A stretch of 64,000 nucleotides of DNA, taken from Candidatus Obscuribacterales bacterium. GTDB taxonomy: Bacteria; Cyanobacteriota; Vampirovibrionia; Obscuribacterales; Obscuribacteraceae. The notes beneath the pieces are model-generated. The model saw only the letters and a program-made list of their open reading frames with translations, did no database searches and was not told the DNA's origin. Below, piece by piece: positions 55,598 through 64,000 of this stretch. The stretch's first letter is position 1. Each line of letters begins with the position of its first letter. The position numbers and the translations under genes were made by a program. The stretch spans positions 310,001 to 374,000 of the forward strand of contig JARLHI010000055.1 in assembly GCA_031292355.1 (NCBI GenBank), read 5' to 3'.

Positions 55598-56551
55598 GTG
55601 ACCCATTGCTATTGCGGTATTGATATTGGTGGAACGAAAATCGCAGGAGGACTTGTAGACGAACAAGGAAGGGTCTCTAGTCGAAGAGAAGTGCCAACTC
55701 CTGTCAGGGCGGGCGGTTCGCAGATTCTTGCCAATGCAATCGCACTGGCGCGACAAATCATCGCCACATCGACCAGGCCGGTAAAGGCAATAGGAATTGG
55801 TGCCGGTGGTCAGATTGATGCAGACAAAGGGCTCGTTTTTTCAGCCACCGAAGTTTTGCCTGGATGGAAAGGACAACGAATAACTGAAGCGTTTGAACGC
55901 GAGCTTGGGTTGCCGACAAAAGTCGATAACGATGTGAACGTATTAGGTCTTGGTGAATCCCGATTTGGAGCCGCCCGCCATCTGCGTAATGCAAGTGTTG
56001 TGTTTCTCGCCCTTGGCACCGGCGTTGGTGGCGCAATCATAATTGATGGCAAAGTTGTGCGCGGGTCGCATTGGTCTGGTGGTGAGTTGGGGCATATTCT
56101 GGTTTCAATGGACGATAATGCTCGTGTCGATCTTGGAGGCACAAAAGGCACGTTGGAGGCATATTGCAGCGGGCCTGCCCTTGTGAATATCTGGCGCGAA
56201 CTGAGTGGTCACGACAGCGAGGATCTAAGCGGCTATGACGTCGTTGCCGACGCCGACCGAAATCCTGACGGGCCTGGCGCAAAGGCAATTGAACTAATAG
56301 GCAAGCACCTGGGATTCGGGCTGGTCACTCTAGCTAACGCCCTTGATCCCGACCTCATTATTATTGGCGGTGGATTGGCGGCGCTTAAAGGGCGGCTACT
56401 CAAGCCAGCAATCGCAGTGTTAAAAGAGCGTGCCATGCCGGGTCCGGCGACCTGCCCGGTAGTGACCGCTGAATTAGAAGCTGACGCTGCGATAGTGGGT
56501 GCCGCGAGCCTCGTAATTCCACAAGAAGCAGAAATAACAGTCATGTCATGA
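55598..56551 (+). CDS. ROK-family sugar kinase lacking the zinc Cys cluster
   Basis: 317 residues from GTG 55598 with GGAGG 8 nt upstream. Phosphate-binding GIDIGGTKIAGGLVD, sugar-site NDVNVLGLGE, LGTGVGGAIIIDGK and GELGHI are present, so it is a ROK kinase such as glucokinase or N-acetylhexosamine kinase. In most ROK proteins His-Cys-Cys-Cys (CxCGxxGCxE) follows and binds zinc. Here the segment reads VDLGGTKGTLEAYCSGPA: the first three Cys are absent, while Glu of the sugar site is kept. Substrate unclear. Confidence 0.88.
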   Translation: MTHCYCGIDIGGTKIAGGLVDEQGRVSSRREVPTPVRAGGSQILANAIALARQIIATSTRPVKAIGIGAGGQIDADKGLVFSATEVLPGWKGQRITEAFERELGLPTKVDNDVNVLGLGESRFGAARHLRNASVVFLALGTGVGGAIIIDGKVVRGSHWSGGELGHILVSMDDNARVDLGGTKGTLEAYCSGPALVNIWRELSGHDSEDLSGYDVVADADRNPDGPGAKAIELIGKHLGFGLVTLANALDPDLIIIGGGLAALKGRLLKPAIAVLKERAMPGPATCPVVTAELEADAAIVGAASLVIPQEAEITVMS

Positions 56552-56840
56552 GATTGCCAGTGTCAGTGGCGCAGACAATACTCAATATAGACATTTTCTC
56601 GGATAAGCGAAGACGATTTTAACTCTGTACCGGAATTTTTCGGATGAGCGAAAGCGTTCATGCGTGTAATATTGGGGGTTTGCAACAGAGAACAGACGAT
56701 CAGAACTCTGATATTCCGAGATTTATCGACGGCGCCGACCATCAAAACTTATACTGTAAATTGCAAAATGAGCGCTGAGTGTCAGACTCTAACTGAAAAT
56801 TCTCAAATTGGCGTAAGCAAATCGCAAAATAGCTCTGGAA

Positions 56841-57989
56841 CTACTCTTGCTCGAGTCTGACTGGCAACTTCACCCAGAAAATGCTACCGCCGCTTTCTCT
56901 ACTTCGGACACCGATAGTGCCACCATGACCTTCAACTATCGCTTTGCAAATTGGCAGCCCTAAGCCTGGACCGAGGGATTTAACTAATGGAGCAGACTTT
57001 TCTGGGTTTTGCTTCCATTTTTTAAAAATGTCTGTTTTACGGTCTTCTGGTACTCCCGGTCCAGAATCGGTTACCGCGATTAATATATCGTTGCCGAAGT
57101 TCTGAGTCGCGATTTCAACTGTGCTTCTCCCCGGAGAAAATCTAATCGCGTTCGATAATAGATTAACCAACAATTGCACCAATCGATTTTGATCGGCGAT
57201 AATTCTGCAAACCATTTGCTTTTTTTCCAGCACAATTTTTTTTGAGTGCGCAAATGGTTCGACTTCCTGAAGAGCACGGTCAACAGCCAGGTTAAGCCAA
57301 ACCGTTTCGAAGTGAAGATTGAAGTTAGATTGTAATTCTTCAAGGTCAAGAAGTTTATTGACCACTTCGAGCATTCGCGAAGAAGATTGTTTGACATTCT
57401 GAAGTGGCTGCATCAGGACCGGATTCACTTCTTCCAATCTCATTGCAGCAGTTTGCTGAAAAATCTCTTCTAGGACGTCGGCTGACATATTTATGCCTGT
57501 AAGAGGTGAGCGAAATTCGTGAGATAACATGCCTAAAATTTCATCCCGAGAGTCTTGCGCACGTTGCCGCGCACTCACATCTTCGACTATCACAACATAT
57601 TTGATTCCACGCACCCCTAAAAACGGTTTGAGCGCAATTTCTGCCGCAAACGTCTCACCATCAAATTTTGTCGCAGTAAGCGCTTCTCTGTGACAATCTT
57701 CGAAATTCAATTCTGACTCAAAGATTTCAGTGATTTCAGTGCTTTTTAGCAATTCTCGAATGTCGCGGTCGATTAAATCTTGATAGCCGCATCGAAACAG
57801 CCCCAAACTGTAGGGGTTACTGGCCTCTATTTTGCCTTTGGCTCCTGTTATAAATAATCCAACGGGAGTAGCGTTGATAACAGCGCGAATCTGCATCTGA
57901 TTGTGTGTCAATTGCGACTTCGCGTTGGATAACTCTTTACGCAGTTTTTTGACTTCTTCTTGTAACTGGGCTATCTCTTCCGAGCTCAC
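56841..57989 (-). CDS. Cytoplasmic PAS histidine kinase
   Basis: 382 residues from a GTG. An N-terminal coiled coil (EEIAQLQEEVKKLRKELSNAKSQL) leads to a PAS domain (about 45-140), a HisKA with MLSHEFRSPLTG (His near 158) and a HATPase (NRLVQLLVNLLSNAIRFSPG, DSGPGVPED, GPGLGLPICKAIVEGHGG). No TM segment or receiver. It is the third gene of a run with the LecA-like protein (13 nt gap) and Ser/Thr kinase, so it probably senses an internal signal in the same circuit. The partner response regulator is not nearby. Confidence 0.92.
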   Translation of the reverse strand: MSSEEIAQLQEEVKKLRKELSNAKSQLTHNQMQIRAVINATPVGLFITGAKGKIEASNPYSLGLFRCGYQDLIDRDIRELLKSTEITEIFESELNFEDCHREALTATKFDGETFAAEIALKPFLGVRGIKYVVIVEDVSARQRAQDSRDEILGMLSHEFRSPLTGINMSADVLEEIFQQTAAMRLEEVNPVLMQPLQNVKQSSSRMLEVVNKLLDLEELQSNFNLHFETVWLNLAVDRALQEVEPFAHSKKIVLEKKQMVCRIIADQNRLVQLLVNLLSNAIRFSPGRSTVEIATQNFGNDILIAVTDSGPGVPEDRKTDIFKKWKQNPEKSAPLVKSLGPGLGLPICKAIVEGHGGTIGVRSRESGGSIFWVKLPVRLEQE

Positions 57990-58002
57990 GTTCTTGCCTT
58001 TT

Positions 58003-58878
58003 TTAATGAGATATCAGGATACGCACGGACTTTCCACCATTGATTTGTTGTTCTTCCGCAATGCTGTGATTGATTAGCAAAAATATTTGCCCATTTTCGG
58101 GAGCGAAAATTGGAGCAGTTGACTTTTCGACTACAAACATTCCTCCCTCTTCTGATATCTTCGCTAAAAGAGCACCGCCAGGTTGATTTGGCAATATATT
58201 TTTTGCACTATCACCTGCGACAACGGATGAACCGATATCATCCTTGATGTCAACCCACATCATCTGTCCATGCTGAACCGCTACCGCAGTCGGCACCCAC
58301 TCCGAACTCTTGGCGCTGACGTGCACAGTATTTTGAGCAAGCACAGTTTGACCTCTCGCTCGAATCAAGTTGTAGTAGATATCTTGATTGGCCTGGGCAG
58401 AACCCGACGCCGAGACAGTTAGAGAGGTAGACGCACGCGCAGAAACGCGTTTCAATTGAGGACTATCGCTCGAAAAATTCTGATGCACCACTTTTAACTT
58501 TGCCAATACGTTTTGCACTTTTTGTCCGGAGTCAACCATTTGCACCTGGTTTTTGCCAACAATTATAAAGCGGCTATTGCCCTGTGCACTCTCATCAAAA
58601 AATGAAACTCTGGTCAATTGCAAGTCAGGATAATGTTTGGACAATTCCTTTGTAATCAGTAACGCGGTAATTTTGCAGTCTTGATCACGTGATTCATGCT
58701 GTGCGAACAAGGTCACTCCTGCCTGCTTTTTATCTTGACCAAGCGAAACTCTGCATGGATGTTCACTATCAACAAAACGAGAATGATTGAGCATATGTTC
58801 TGCATCGGAAGATGGCGAAGCGTGCGCGCTTTCAAATGTCAAAACAGCTATTGCCATACTCCAGAATAGCTTGTTCAC
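58003..58878 (-). CDS. Exported protein with LecA-like C-terminal domain
   Basis: 291 residues; signal peptide ends near AHAS (residue 21). The N-terminal half (about 25-150) is a mixed fold with one Cys pair, and residues 150-185 are Ser/Ala-rich. The last ~100 residues resemble the PA-IL/LecA galactose-binding beta-sandwich: WVPTAVAVQHGQMMWVDIKDD, PGGALLAKISEEGGMFVVEKS, PENGQIFLLINHS and NGGKSVRILIS. The calcium/galactose residues cannot be aligned by eye, so lectin activity is a suggestion. The ATG overlaps the kinase stop by 4 nt, tying its expression to that kinase. Confidence 0.7.
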   Translation of the reverse strand: MNKLFWSMAIAVLTFESAHASPSSDAEHMLNHSRFVDSEHPCRVSLGQDKKQAGVTLFAQHESRDQDCKITALLITKELSKHYPDLQLTRVSFFDESAQGNSRFIIVGKNQVQMVDSGQKVQNVLAKLKVVHQNFSSDSPQLKRVSARASTSLTVSASGSAQANQDIYYNLIRARGQTVLAQNTVHVSAKSSEWVPTAVAVQHGQMMWVDIKDDIGSSVVAGDSAKNILPNQPGGALLAKISEEGGMFVVEKSTAPIFAPENGQIFLLINHSIAEEQQINGGKSVRILISH

Positions 58879-60278
58879 TTAAATTCTCTTAAATTCCTCA
58901 ATTCGTCCCAGCCGGAAGCCTTAGGCTTATCAATTTTAGCCTTAGACTGAACTTTTTGCGCACGAATTCGATTTGGATTGGGAGTCTTCTCTGATGCCGT
59001 CGATACGGGCTCTGGTCGAGATGGTAGCTGCGAAGCGGAATTTTTGACGGTACTGGGGACTGGAGCGGTGTTCGTTGCAGTTGCGTCGCTGGGCTGACTT
59101 TTCTTGAGCATGAAGACGGCGCCAAAAATCTCGCAAACAAAAATCACTGCGACCAGCAGACTAAATCCTATCAACCAGCCTCTTTTATCGCTTGGTACGC
59201 CGAGGCTCCGATTGATTTCTCGCTTAGCCCTTTTCGCTCCACCGGTGGCCTCAACCACCTGCCCAACCTTCACGCGTTGAAGGTCATCAAGCAAGTCGCT
59301 CACATTCTGATATCTGCGGACCGGTTCTTTACACAAACATCGCATCACGACATTCTGCAAACTTTCTGAAATCTCCGAATTATAGTCTTTAGGAAGCGAC
59401 GGCTGGGCTGAGACCTGATTGGCAATCGTCGCTAAAACATTCTTGCCGCTAAGCGGCGCTCGCCCGGTCAGAATTTCGTACATCACACAGCCGAAGGAAT
59501 AAATATCAGACCGCGGGTCAAGTTCCTGTCCCAGACAGTGCTCTGGACTCATATACGCGGGACTGCCAAAAGCTTCGCCGGTTTGGGTAAGGCGCGCATC
59601 GTCATTTGAAGATCGAGTCAACTTCGAAAAGCCAAAGTCGATAATCTTTGCAGTCGCAACGCCAGATGGCAGCATCTCGATGATAATGTTGCTCGGTTTT
59701 AAATCGCGATGGATAATTCCGTGCGCATGCGCACATTTCAGTCCCTGCCCAATTTGCATGAATACTCTGAGAATTTCCTGCTGACTCAGTTGGTGTCTGC
59801 GATTCTTAAGAAACACCTCCAGAGTGTCTCCGGAGATAAAGTCCATAACTATGTAAGGCAGACCAGACCTGTCCTGCCCGTAGCCCCAAACTGTTATCAG
59901 ATTGCGATGAATAAGCCTTGTCGCCATTTCGGCTTCTTGAAGCAAGCGTTTTATAGCAAGTTCTTCCTTGCCAAATTCTGGACGAACCATTTTGATCGCC
60001 ACGACTTTGTTCGTTTCAATGTCGACAGCTTTATAAACATTGCTGATTCCACCCTGTCCGATGAAATTTTTGATGGCGTATCGCTCGTTTAAAATAATCT
60101 GCGGCGGCTCAGAATCACCTCCTTCACCGTCAAGATTCCCCTCGTATGAACCCTCACACGAGCACAACTGAGCATTGAAAATCCAAGAAGTCATCGACCC
60201 AGAGGTGCGTTTACTTAAGCCACACTGCTGGCAGAGTTCGGGAATTACTTGTTTATCTTCGCGATTTGAATGCGTCAT
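58875..60278 (-). CDS. PknB-like Ser/Thr protein kinase with N-terminal Cys motif
   Basis: About 467 residues from ATG 60278 (a TTG at 60287 is also possible). The first 60 residues have CQQCGL and CSCEG, a likely zinc finger. The kinase domain (about 65-330) is complete: IGQGGISNVYKAVD, VAIKMV, HRDLKPSN, DFGFSKL, GSPAYMSPEH. A TM helix lies near 360-382, and the C-terminal ~80 residues are Ser/Thr/Pro/Lys-rich and extracytoplasmic. It is the first of three coupled genes (LecA-like protein, PAS histidine kinase), joining Hanks-type and two-component signalling in one transcript. Confidence 0.92.
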   Translation of the reverse strand: MTHSNREDKQVIPELCQQCGLSKRTSGSMTSWIFNAQLCSCEGSYEGNLDGEGGDSEPPQIILNERYAIKNFIGQGGISNVYKAVDIETNKVVAIKMVRPEFGKEELAIKRLLQEAEMATRLIHRNLITVWGYGQDRSGLPYIVMDFISGDTLEVFLKNRRHQLSQQEILRVFMQIGQGLKCAHAHGIIHRDLKPSNIIIEMLPSGVATAKIIDFGFSKLTRSSNDDARLTQTGEAFGSPAYMSPEHCLGQELDPRSDIYSFGCVMYEILTGRAPLSGKNVLATIANQVSAQPSLPKDYNSEISESLQNVVMRCLCKEPVRRYQNVSDLLDDLQRVKVGQVVEATGGAKRAKREINRSLGVPSDKRGWLIGFSLLVAVIFVCEIFGAVFMLKKSQPSDATATNTAPVPSTVKNSASQLPSRPEPVSTASEKTPNPNRIRAQKVQSKAKIDKPKASGWDELRNLREFK

Positions 60279-60353
60279 CGATGGCAAAGCCTTGTGGCTC
60301 TTGATTTATACCCAGTGCGCAACTAATTGCTAATGACTGATATTCTTGGGCAC

Positions 60354-60833
60354 CTACAGCGAAGGCGCCATAAGCGAACTAAACCACTTCTTGGTTGCAT
60401 CCACACTTTCGTCTAGCGAAAGTTCACTGGTGTCTAACAGAGCCATTGGCGGAGCAGATTTTGTGGCATTATCAATCAACCATTGATTGAATTTGGTCAT
60501 TCCTTCAAGCACTGCTTCAGTGCCTGATTTTCGCCAGGCAGGCCGCGCCTTCAAGCGCCTTGTCAATTCGACTTCATTGCAGACCAAAGCCAGATAGTGA
60601 ATTCCACCTCTCCAGAGAATGTCGCGGTCCAGACAAATGACTGCCGACTGTTCGGCGACAAGTTTAAGGGCGACAGTGCTTTTGCCCGTACCACTGGCGC
60701 CAGTAATAATCAAAAGCGGTAAGCGAAGAAAGGGATGTTCGTGTTTGCACGTCTGGCAAATGGCAAAACCACCGTCGGACGAAATTAGTTTTTCATCGCT
60801 ATATTCGCCGCATTTAGGACAAACGTTAAACAC
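60354..60833 (-). CDS. Zinc-ribbon P-loop kinase, internally shortened
   Basis: 159 residues from GTG 60833. A zinc ribbon (Cys5, Cys8, Cys26, Cys29) is fused to a P-loop with GASGTGKS (45-52) and VICLDRDILW. Typical relatives continue with 50-60 residues (a helix YRDxWLRxxxNI and a strand PVVLFG) before HYLALVCxxxxLxxRLxARPAWR; here DILWR is followed directly by GGIHYLALVC. The reading frame is kept, suggesting an in-frame internal deletion. The kinase is probably inactive or altered. Relatives are likely small nucleoside or AMP-type kinases. Confidence 0.7.
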   Translation of the reverse strand: MFNVCPKCGEYSDEKLISSDGGFAICQTCKHEHPFLRLPLLIITGASGTGKSTVALKLVAEQSAVICLDRDILWRGGIHYLALVCNEVELTRRLKARPAWRKSGTEAVLEGMTKFNQWLIDNATKSAPPMALLDTSELSLDESVDATKKWFSSLMAPSL

Positions 60834-60912
60834 TTATTTTGACCAAAGAAAAAATCTCTAGTAGCCGATAAACTGTTGTACTTTCTTACCTACCCACGCC
60901 ACAAGAGGTTTT

Positions 60913-61617
60913 ATGAAAAAAGTTTTTTTCGCGACTATCGCCTACATGCTATTTTCATCCAGCGCAGTTGCTGGGGAAACCTTTTCGGAAGAAAGTGCAA
61001 GCTGGCAAGATAGTTACGCTAAGGGCCGCAATGCAATCGACGCCAGGGACTATTCTGGCGCCACAAAGTGCCTAGAAAAAGCAAAAGGAATAGCGCAAAA
61101 TTTTAAGGCTGGAGATTCTCGGCTAGCAGCCACATCGTCAGAACTGATGATCATTGACGGTAAAATCAACGATCGCGCTAAGTTCGTCGCTCACTTGTTA
61201 GAGCAACGAGATGCATACGTCAGGGCGTTTGGAGCGAATTACTGCCAGGTAGGGATGATGGATGCAGGTCTAGCAACTGAATACCTTGATCTCGGCAAGC
61301 CCGTAGAGGCAGAGCAGCACTATAAAGCTGCAATTGCGATTACCGAGCAGAATTTCGGTAATGCCAATTTGAAGCTAGCCGAGATGTATCACTATTGTGG
61401 GGTTGCCCAGTGGCAGATGGGCAAACCAGCCGAAGCGCTGCAAACCATTCGAAAAGAAGAAGCCGTTATCCAAAAATCCGGAGCTCATTGCGATCAGAAA
61501 CTCGCGGGTAATCTTATGATGCAGGCAAATATTATGGAATCTTTGAACAAACCAAAAGAAGCTCAGAGTGCCTGGGGCAAGTATTATGCCATCATGGCAA
61601 GGATAGATTCCCAGTAA
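60913..61617 (+). CDS. Exported TPR protein
   Basis: 234 residues; AGAGG upstream of the ATG. Signal peptide ends VAG (residue 21). The rest is a TPR array (about 30-225): YAKGRNAIDARDYSGATKCLEKAK, LATEYLDLGKPVEAEQHYKAAI, MYHYCGVAQWQMGKPAEALQTIRKEE, NIMESLNKPKEAQSAWGKYY. Such periplasmic TPR proteins scaffold envelope complexes; partner unknown. The GNAT gene starts 1 nt after its TAA. Confidence 0.8.
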   Translation: MKKVFFATIAYMLFSSSAVAGETFSEESASWQDSYAKGRNAIDARDYSGATKCLEKAKGIAQNFKAGDSRLAATSSELMIIDGKINDRAKFVAHLLEQRDAYVRAFGANYCQVGMMDAGLATEYLDLGKPVEAEQHYKAAIAITEQNFGNANLKLAEMYHYCGVAQWQMGKPAEALQTIRKEEAVIQKSGAHCDQKLAGNLMMQANIMESLNKPKEAQSAWGKYYAIMARIDSQ

Positions 61618-61618
61618 A

Positions 61619-62218
61619 GTGGCCGAAGTAAGACCCACAGGTAGTGGCAAAATGTTTCAGGAAATTCAAACTGATAAGCTGTTGCTTCGCAATCTAGTAT
61701 CCGAGGATGCCGCACCAATGTTTGCATATCGGTCGCATCCGGAGATTTGCCAATATCAGTCCTGGGAGCCAAAGTCGGTGCAAGAAGTAGAATCATTCAT
61801 CGATACAATATCGAAAAAAGAATTCGATACAACTGGTTGGTATCAAATTGCGATAGTGCTCGAGAATGATGGAAGCCTGATCGGTGACTGCGGCATTCAC
61901 ATTCTAGAAGATGATCGCCGCCTGGCAGAAATTGGAATAAGCCTAGCACCAGAGCGGCAAGGTAACGGCTATGCCACTGAAGCTCTCAATGCCGTTCTCA
62001 ACATGCTCTTTGTTGACCTTCGCAAGCATCGAGTGTTTGCTTCCGTAGATCCGCTTAATCTACCGTCGATGACTCTAATGAAACGATTAGGGTTGCGACA
62101 GGAAGCACACTTTGTTCAAAGCCTCTGGTTTAAAGAAAAATGGGTGGATGATGTTGTGTTTGGCATGCTGCAAACTGAATGGCAACTGACTAGCGCTATA
62201 CAGAAACGAGAATCCTGA
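61619..62218 (+). CDS. GNAT N-acetyltransferase (RimJ-like)
   Basis: 199 residues from GTG 61619, 1 nt after the upstream stop; an ATG at 61652 is an alternative. GNAT fold: TDKLLLRNLVSEDAAPMFAYRSHPE, YQIAIVLENDGSLIGDCGIHIL, AEIGISLAPERQGNGYATEALNAVLNMLF (acetyl-CoA loop QGNGYA) and KHRVFASVDPLNLPSMTLMKRLGLR. The RimJ/RimL subfamily acetylates protein N-termini or small amines. Substrate unknown; likely co-transcribed with the TPR gene. Confidence 0.9.
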   Translation: MAEVRPTGSGKMFQEIQTDKLLLRNLVSEDAAPMFAYRSHPEICQYQSWEPKSVQEVESFIDTISKKEFDTTGWYQIAIVLENDGSLIGDCGIHILEDDRRLAEIGISLAPERQGNGYATEALNAVLNMLFVDLRKHRVFASVDPLNLPSMTLMKRLGLRQEAHFVQSLWFKEKWVDDVVFGMLQTEWQLTSAIQKRES

Positions 62219-62449
62219 TACTAAATACGGTGCATCACCACGAGACTTTCTTGCTAGCCTAGTATTGTCTTTGATACTTCACGCGGGTCAGTTCGATCAC
62301 GTATGCGCCTGACGCGGCCATCAAAATGCGACAAATGTGGGAAATAAATTCGTTTAGAATTTGTAAAAACGCGCTATTCTATCATTTAAAAGCGCATCGC
62401 AAGAGCCTTTTCGATATAGACAAGTACTACGTAAGTGGTGTAGGGCAAA

Positions 62450-63331
62450 TTGCAGGCATTAGGCACAAATATCGCACTACTATCTTCTCGCAAGCGCGAG
62501 CCACTATTCACTATTAAACCGAGCTCGGGCTTGAGCTTCATAGACCCAGGCGAACTCTGGGCTTTCCGCGATCTTCTCTTGAGTTTAGCCTGGCGCGATA
62601 TCAAAGTTAGATATCGTCAAACATACCTGGGCGCTGTTTGGGTCCTTCTGCAACCTCTGATGGGTGCAGCCGTTTTTTCAGTAGTCTTTCACCAGGTTGC
62701 CAGACTTTCTGCACCTGCTGGAATACCGTACTTCGTCGTCTCTTACTGCAGTTTGATGGGCTGGAACCTATTCAGCACGGTGTTAACAAAATCAAGTAAC
62801 TCGCTGGTTTCCAACTCACATTTGATTTCCAAAATTTATTTCCCTCGCATCTATTTGCCCCTGTCTGCAGTTTTATCCAGCTGCATAGATTTCTTTCTTT
62901 CGCTAACCTTGCTTATTTTAATCATGCTCTTTTGCGGGGTACCGCTGACGTCACAATTGATAGCCTTGCCATTCTGGTCTTTTTTGACTGTGCTTCTAGC
63001 TACGGGCGTAGGTCTGCAAGCAGGCGCTCTGATGGTGTCTTATCGTGATGTTCAACACATTTTGCCCGTAGCACTTCAGTTGTTGTTCTATGCCAGCCCA
63101 GTCGGTTTTACCCTTGCCGATGCGCTAACAAGAGTGCCAGCGCGCTGGTCTCTATTTTTCTGTCTCAATCCTTTATCCGCTCTTCTTGAAGGGTTTCGTC
63201 TATCAGTATTAGGCGTTGGTCAATTGCCATTGCCGCTGGTTTTATACAGCTCGATTTTTTGTTTTGCTACTTTTGTCATTGGGTTGATTTCGTTCAGACA
63301 CTTAGAAAGGAAGTTCGCTGATGTCATCTAA
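62450..63331 (+). CDS. ABC-2 polysaccharide exporter permease (Wzm/TagG-like)
   Basis: 293 residues from a TTG with TAGGG upstream. The cytoplasmic start ELWAFRDLLLSLAWRDIKVRYRQTYLGAVWVLLQPL is the ABC-2 O-antigen/teichoic-type entry, followed by about six TM helices and the typical NPLSALLEGFR near the end. Family members export lipid-linked polysaccharide with a Wzt-type ATPase. The next gene is exactly that, overlapping by 11 nt, so the pair forms one transporter. Glycan genes probably continue beyond the window. Confidence 0.9.
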   Translation: MQALGTNIALLSSRKREPLFTIKPSSGLSFIDPGELWAFRDLLLSLAWRDIKVRYRQTYLGAVWVLLQPLMGAAVFSVVFHQVARLSAPAGIPYFVVSYCSLMGWNLFSTVLTKSSNSLVSNSHLISKIYFPRIYLPLSAVLSSCIDFFLSLTLLILIMLFCGVPLTSQLIALPFWSFLTVLLATGVGLQAGALMVSYRDVQHILPVALQLLFYASPVGFTLADALTRVPARWSLFFCLNPLSALLEGFRLSVLGVGQLPLPLVLYSSIFCFATFVIGLISFRHLERKFADVI

Positions 63332-64000
63332 AGAAATCGCACTTTCAATTCGCGGATTGTCGAAGGCGTACAACATCCCTATCAATTCTGTACAACACGC
63401 AACCAGTGCTGAAGCCTTACTCCACTGGTTAAGCAATCCGTGGCGCGCCAATCAAAAGGAAATATTCTGGGCGGTAAAAGAAATTACTTTCGATGTTAGA
63501 GTCGGCGAAATATTTGGTCTCATTGGCGCCAATGGTAGTGGCAAAAGCACGCTGCTAAAAATCATCTCACGCATCACCGAACCTTCATCTGGCTCAGTGG
63601 ATTTGTATGGTCGCGTTGGCAGCTTGCTTGAAGTTGGCACTGGGTTTCACCCCGAACTCACAGGGCGAGAAAACATTTTTCTCAATGGCACTTTGCTTGG
63701 AATGAGCAGACAACAAATCAGCAGTCAATTTGATGCAATGGTTGAATTTGCTGGAGTAGAAAAATTTCTCGACACTCCTGTCAAACACTATTCATCAGGC
63801 ATGTACGTGCGCCTCGCGTTCGCGGTTGCTGCCCACTTAAGTTCAGATATTTTGCTTGTAGATGAAGTGCTGTCGGTTGGCGATTCTGAGTTTCAGGCGC
63901 GATGCCTACAGCGCATACAAGAAGTGGCTAAAAGCGGTCGCACTGTCATTTATGTGAGCAACGACATGCAATCAGTCGCCGCATTGTGTGGGCGAGCAGC
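63321..64000 (+). CDS. Wzt-type ABC transporter ATPase (3' truncated by window edge)
   Basis: ATG at 63321 overlaps the permease stop; the frame stays open to the window end (226 residues seen). Extended N-terminal loop typical of Wzt/TagH; Walker A GANGSGKS (69-76), GTGFHPELTGRENI, signature YSSGM (157-161), Walker B ILLVDE (177-182) and SVGD D-loop. At the switch (H-loop) the usual VSHDM reads VSNDM: Asn214 replaces the His. It is the nucleotide-binding half of the exporter above; a C-terminal glycan-binding domain, if present, lies outside. Confidence 0.92.
   Translation, partial: MSSKEIALSIRGLSKAYNIPINSVQHATSAEALLHWLSNPWRANQKEIFWAVKEITFDVRVGEIFGLIGANGSGKSTLLKIISRITEPSSGSVDLYGRVGSLLEVGTGFHPELTGRENIFLNGTLLGMSRQQISSQFDAMVEFAGVEKFLDTPVKHYSSGMYVRLAFAVAAHLSSDILLVDEVLSVGDSEFQARCLQRIQEVAKSGRTVIYVSNDMQSVAALCGRA

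Overview
The window looks like part of a chromosome from a non-photosynthetic cyanobacterial relative, most likely Melainabacteria/Vampirovibrionia (Obscuribacter-like). This rests on the gene mix: several Hanks-type Ser/Thr kinases, WG-repeat protein, TonB-C proteins with a shared DYGPYM motif, a membrane protein of the type seen in cyanobacteria, Sec-exported and TPR proteins, and mid-GC DNA with short mixed-strand operons. The assignment is an inference; there is no rRNA gene or other phylogenetic marker here.

Layout. 1-4.9 kb: end of a Flp/Tad-type surface operon (TadG-like VWA protein cut by the window edge, TadE-like protein with a Pro-rich repeat tail, a TPR-like protein, a polytopic membrane protein, an ArsC-family protein), convergent with topB. 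7.5-10.1 kb: trypsin-like protease, a 1 kb gap and an S1-domain protein. 10.1-14.7 kb: a tandemly duplicated structured leader with a tiny conserved upstream ORF, then a 1304-residue exported repeat protein with a zinc-protease-like C-terminus and a strong terminator. 14.7-16.9 kb: a degraded zone with an IS1182-type transposase remnant. 16.9-27.3 kb: esterase, TonB-C/TPR protein, an operon of WG-repeat protein plus two membrane kinases, then Nfu_N/HEAT, flavin reductase, YbaK-type and ArsR genes. 27.3-33.5 kb: a small peptide gene, a membrane protein, then a visibly GC-richer block with tldE/pmbA, tldD, a phospholipase-D-like protein with a histone-H1-like tail and a small membrane protein.

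33.8-44.7 kb: a cyanobacterial-type membrane protein, a second TonB-C protein, a Phd/VapC toxin-antitoxin pair with an operator-like repeat, a PknB-like kinase, a YHYH-PEBP fusion, and a minus-strand run of AAA+ ATPase, caspase-like protease with an EF-hand and Tudor-knot-like modules, SAM methyltransferase and an unknown protein. 45-64 kb: hybrid histidine kinase, M23 peptidase, esterase, a frameshifted IPT/TIG gene, aldo/keto reductase with divergent AraC regulator, M50B-like protease, ROK kinase, an operon of Ser/Thr kinase, LecA-like exported protein and PAS histidine kinase, a shortened P-loop kinase, TPR and GNAT proteins, and a Wzm/Wzt-type polysaccharide ABC exporter running off the right edge.

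The most unusual items are the caspase/AAA+/methyltransferase cluster, the duplicated leader RNA with competing hairpins and a 7-codon ORF, and the adhesin-like protein carrying a gluzincin-type motif. Four genes have TANNNT boxes 6-7 nt before their ATG, suggesting leaderless mRNAs. No tRNA, rRNA or CRISPR array was found.
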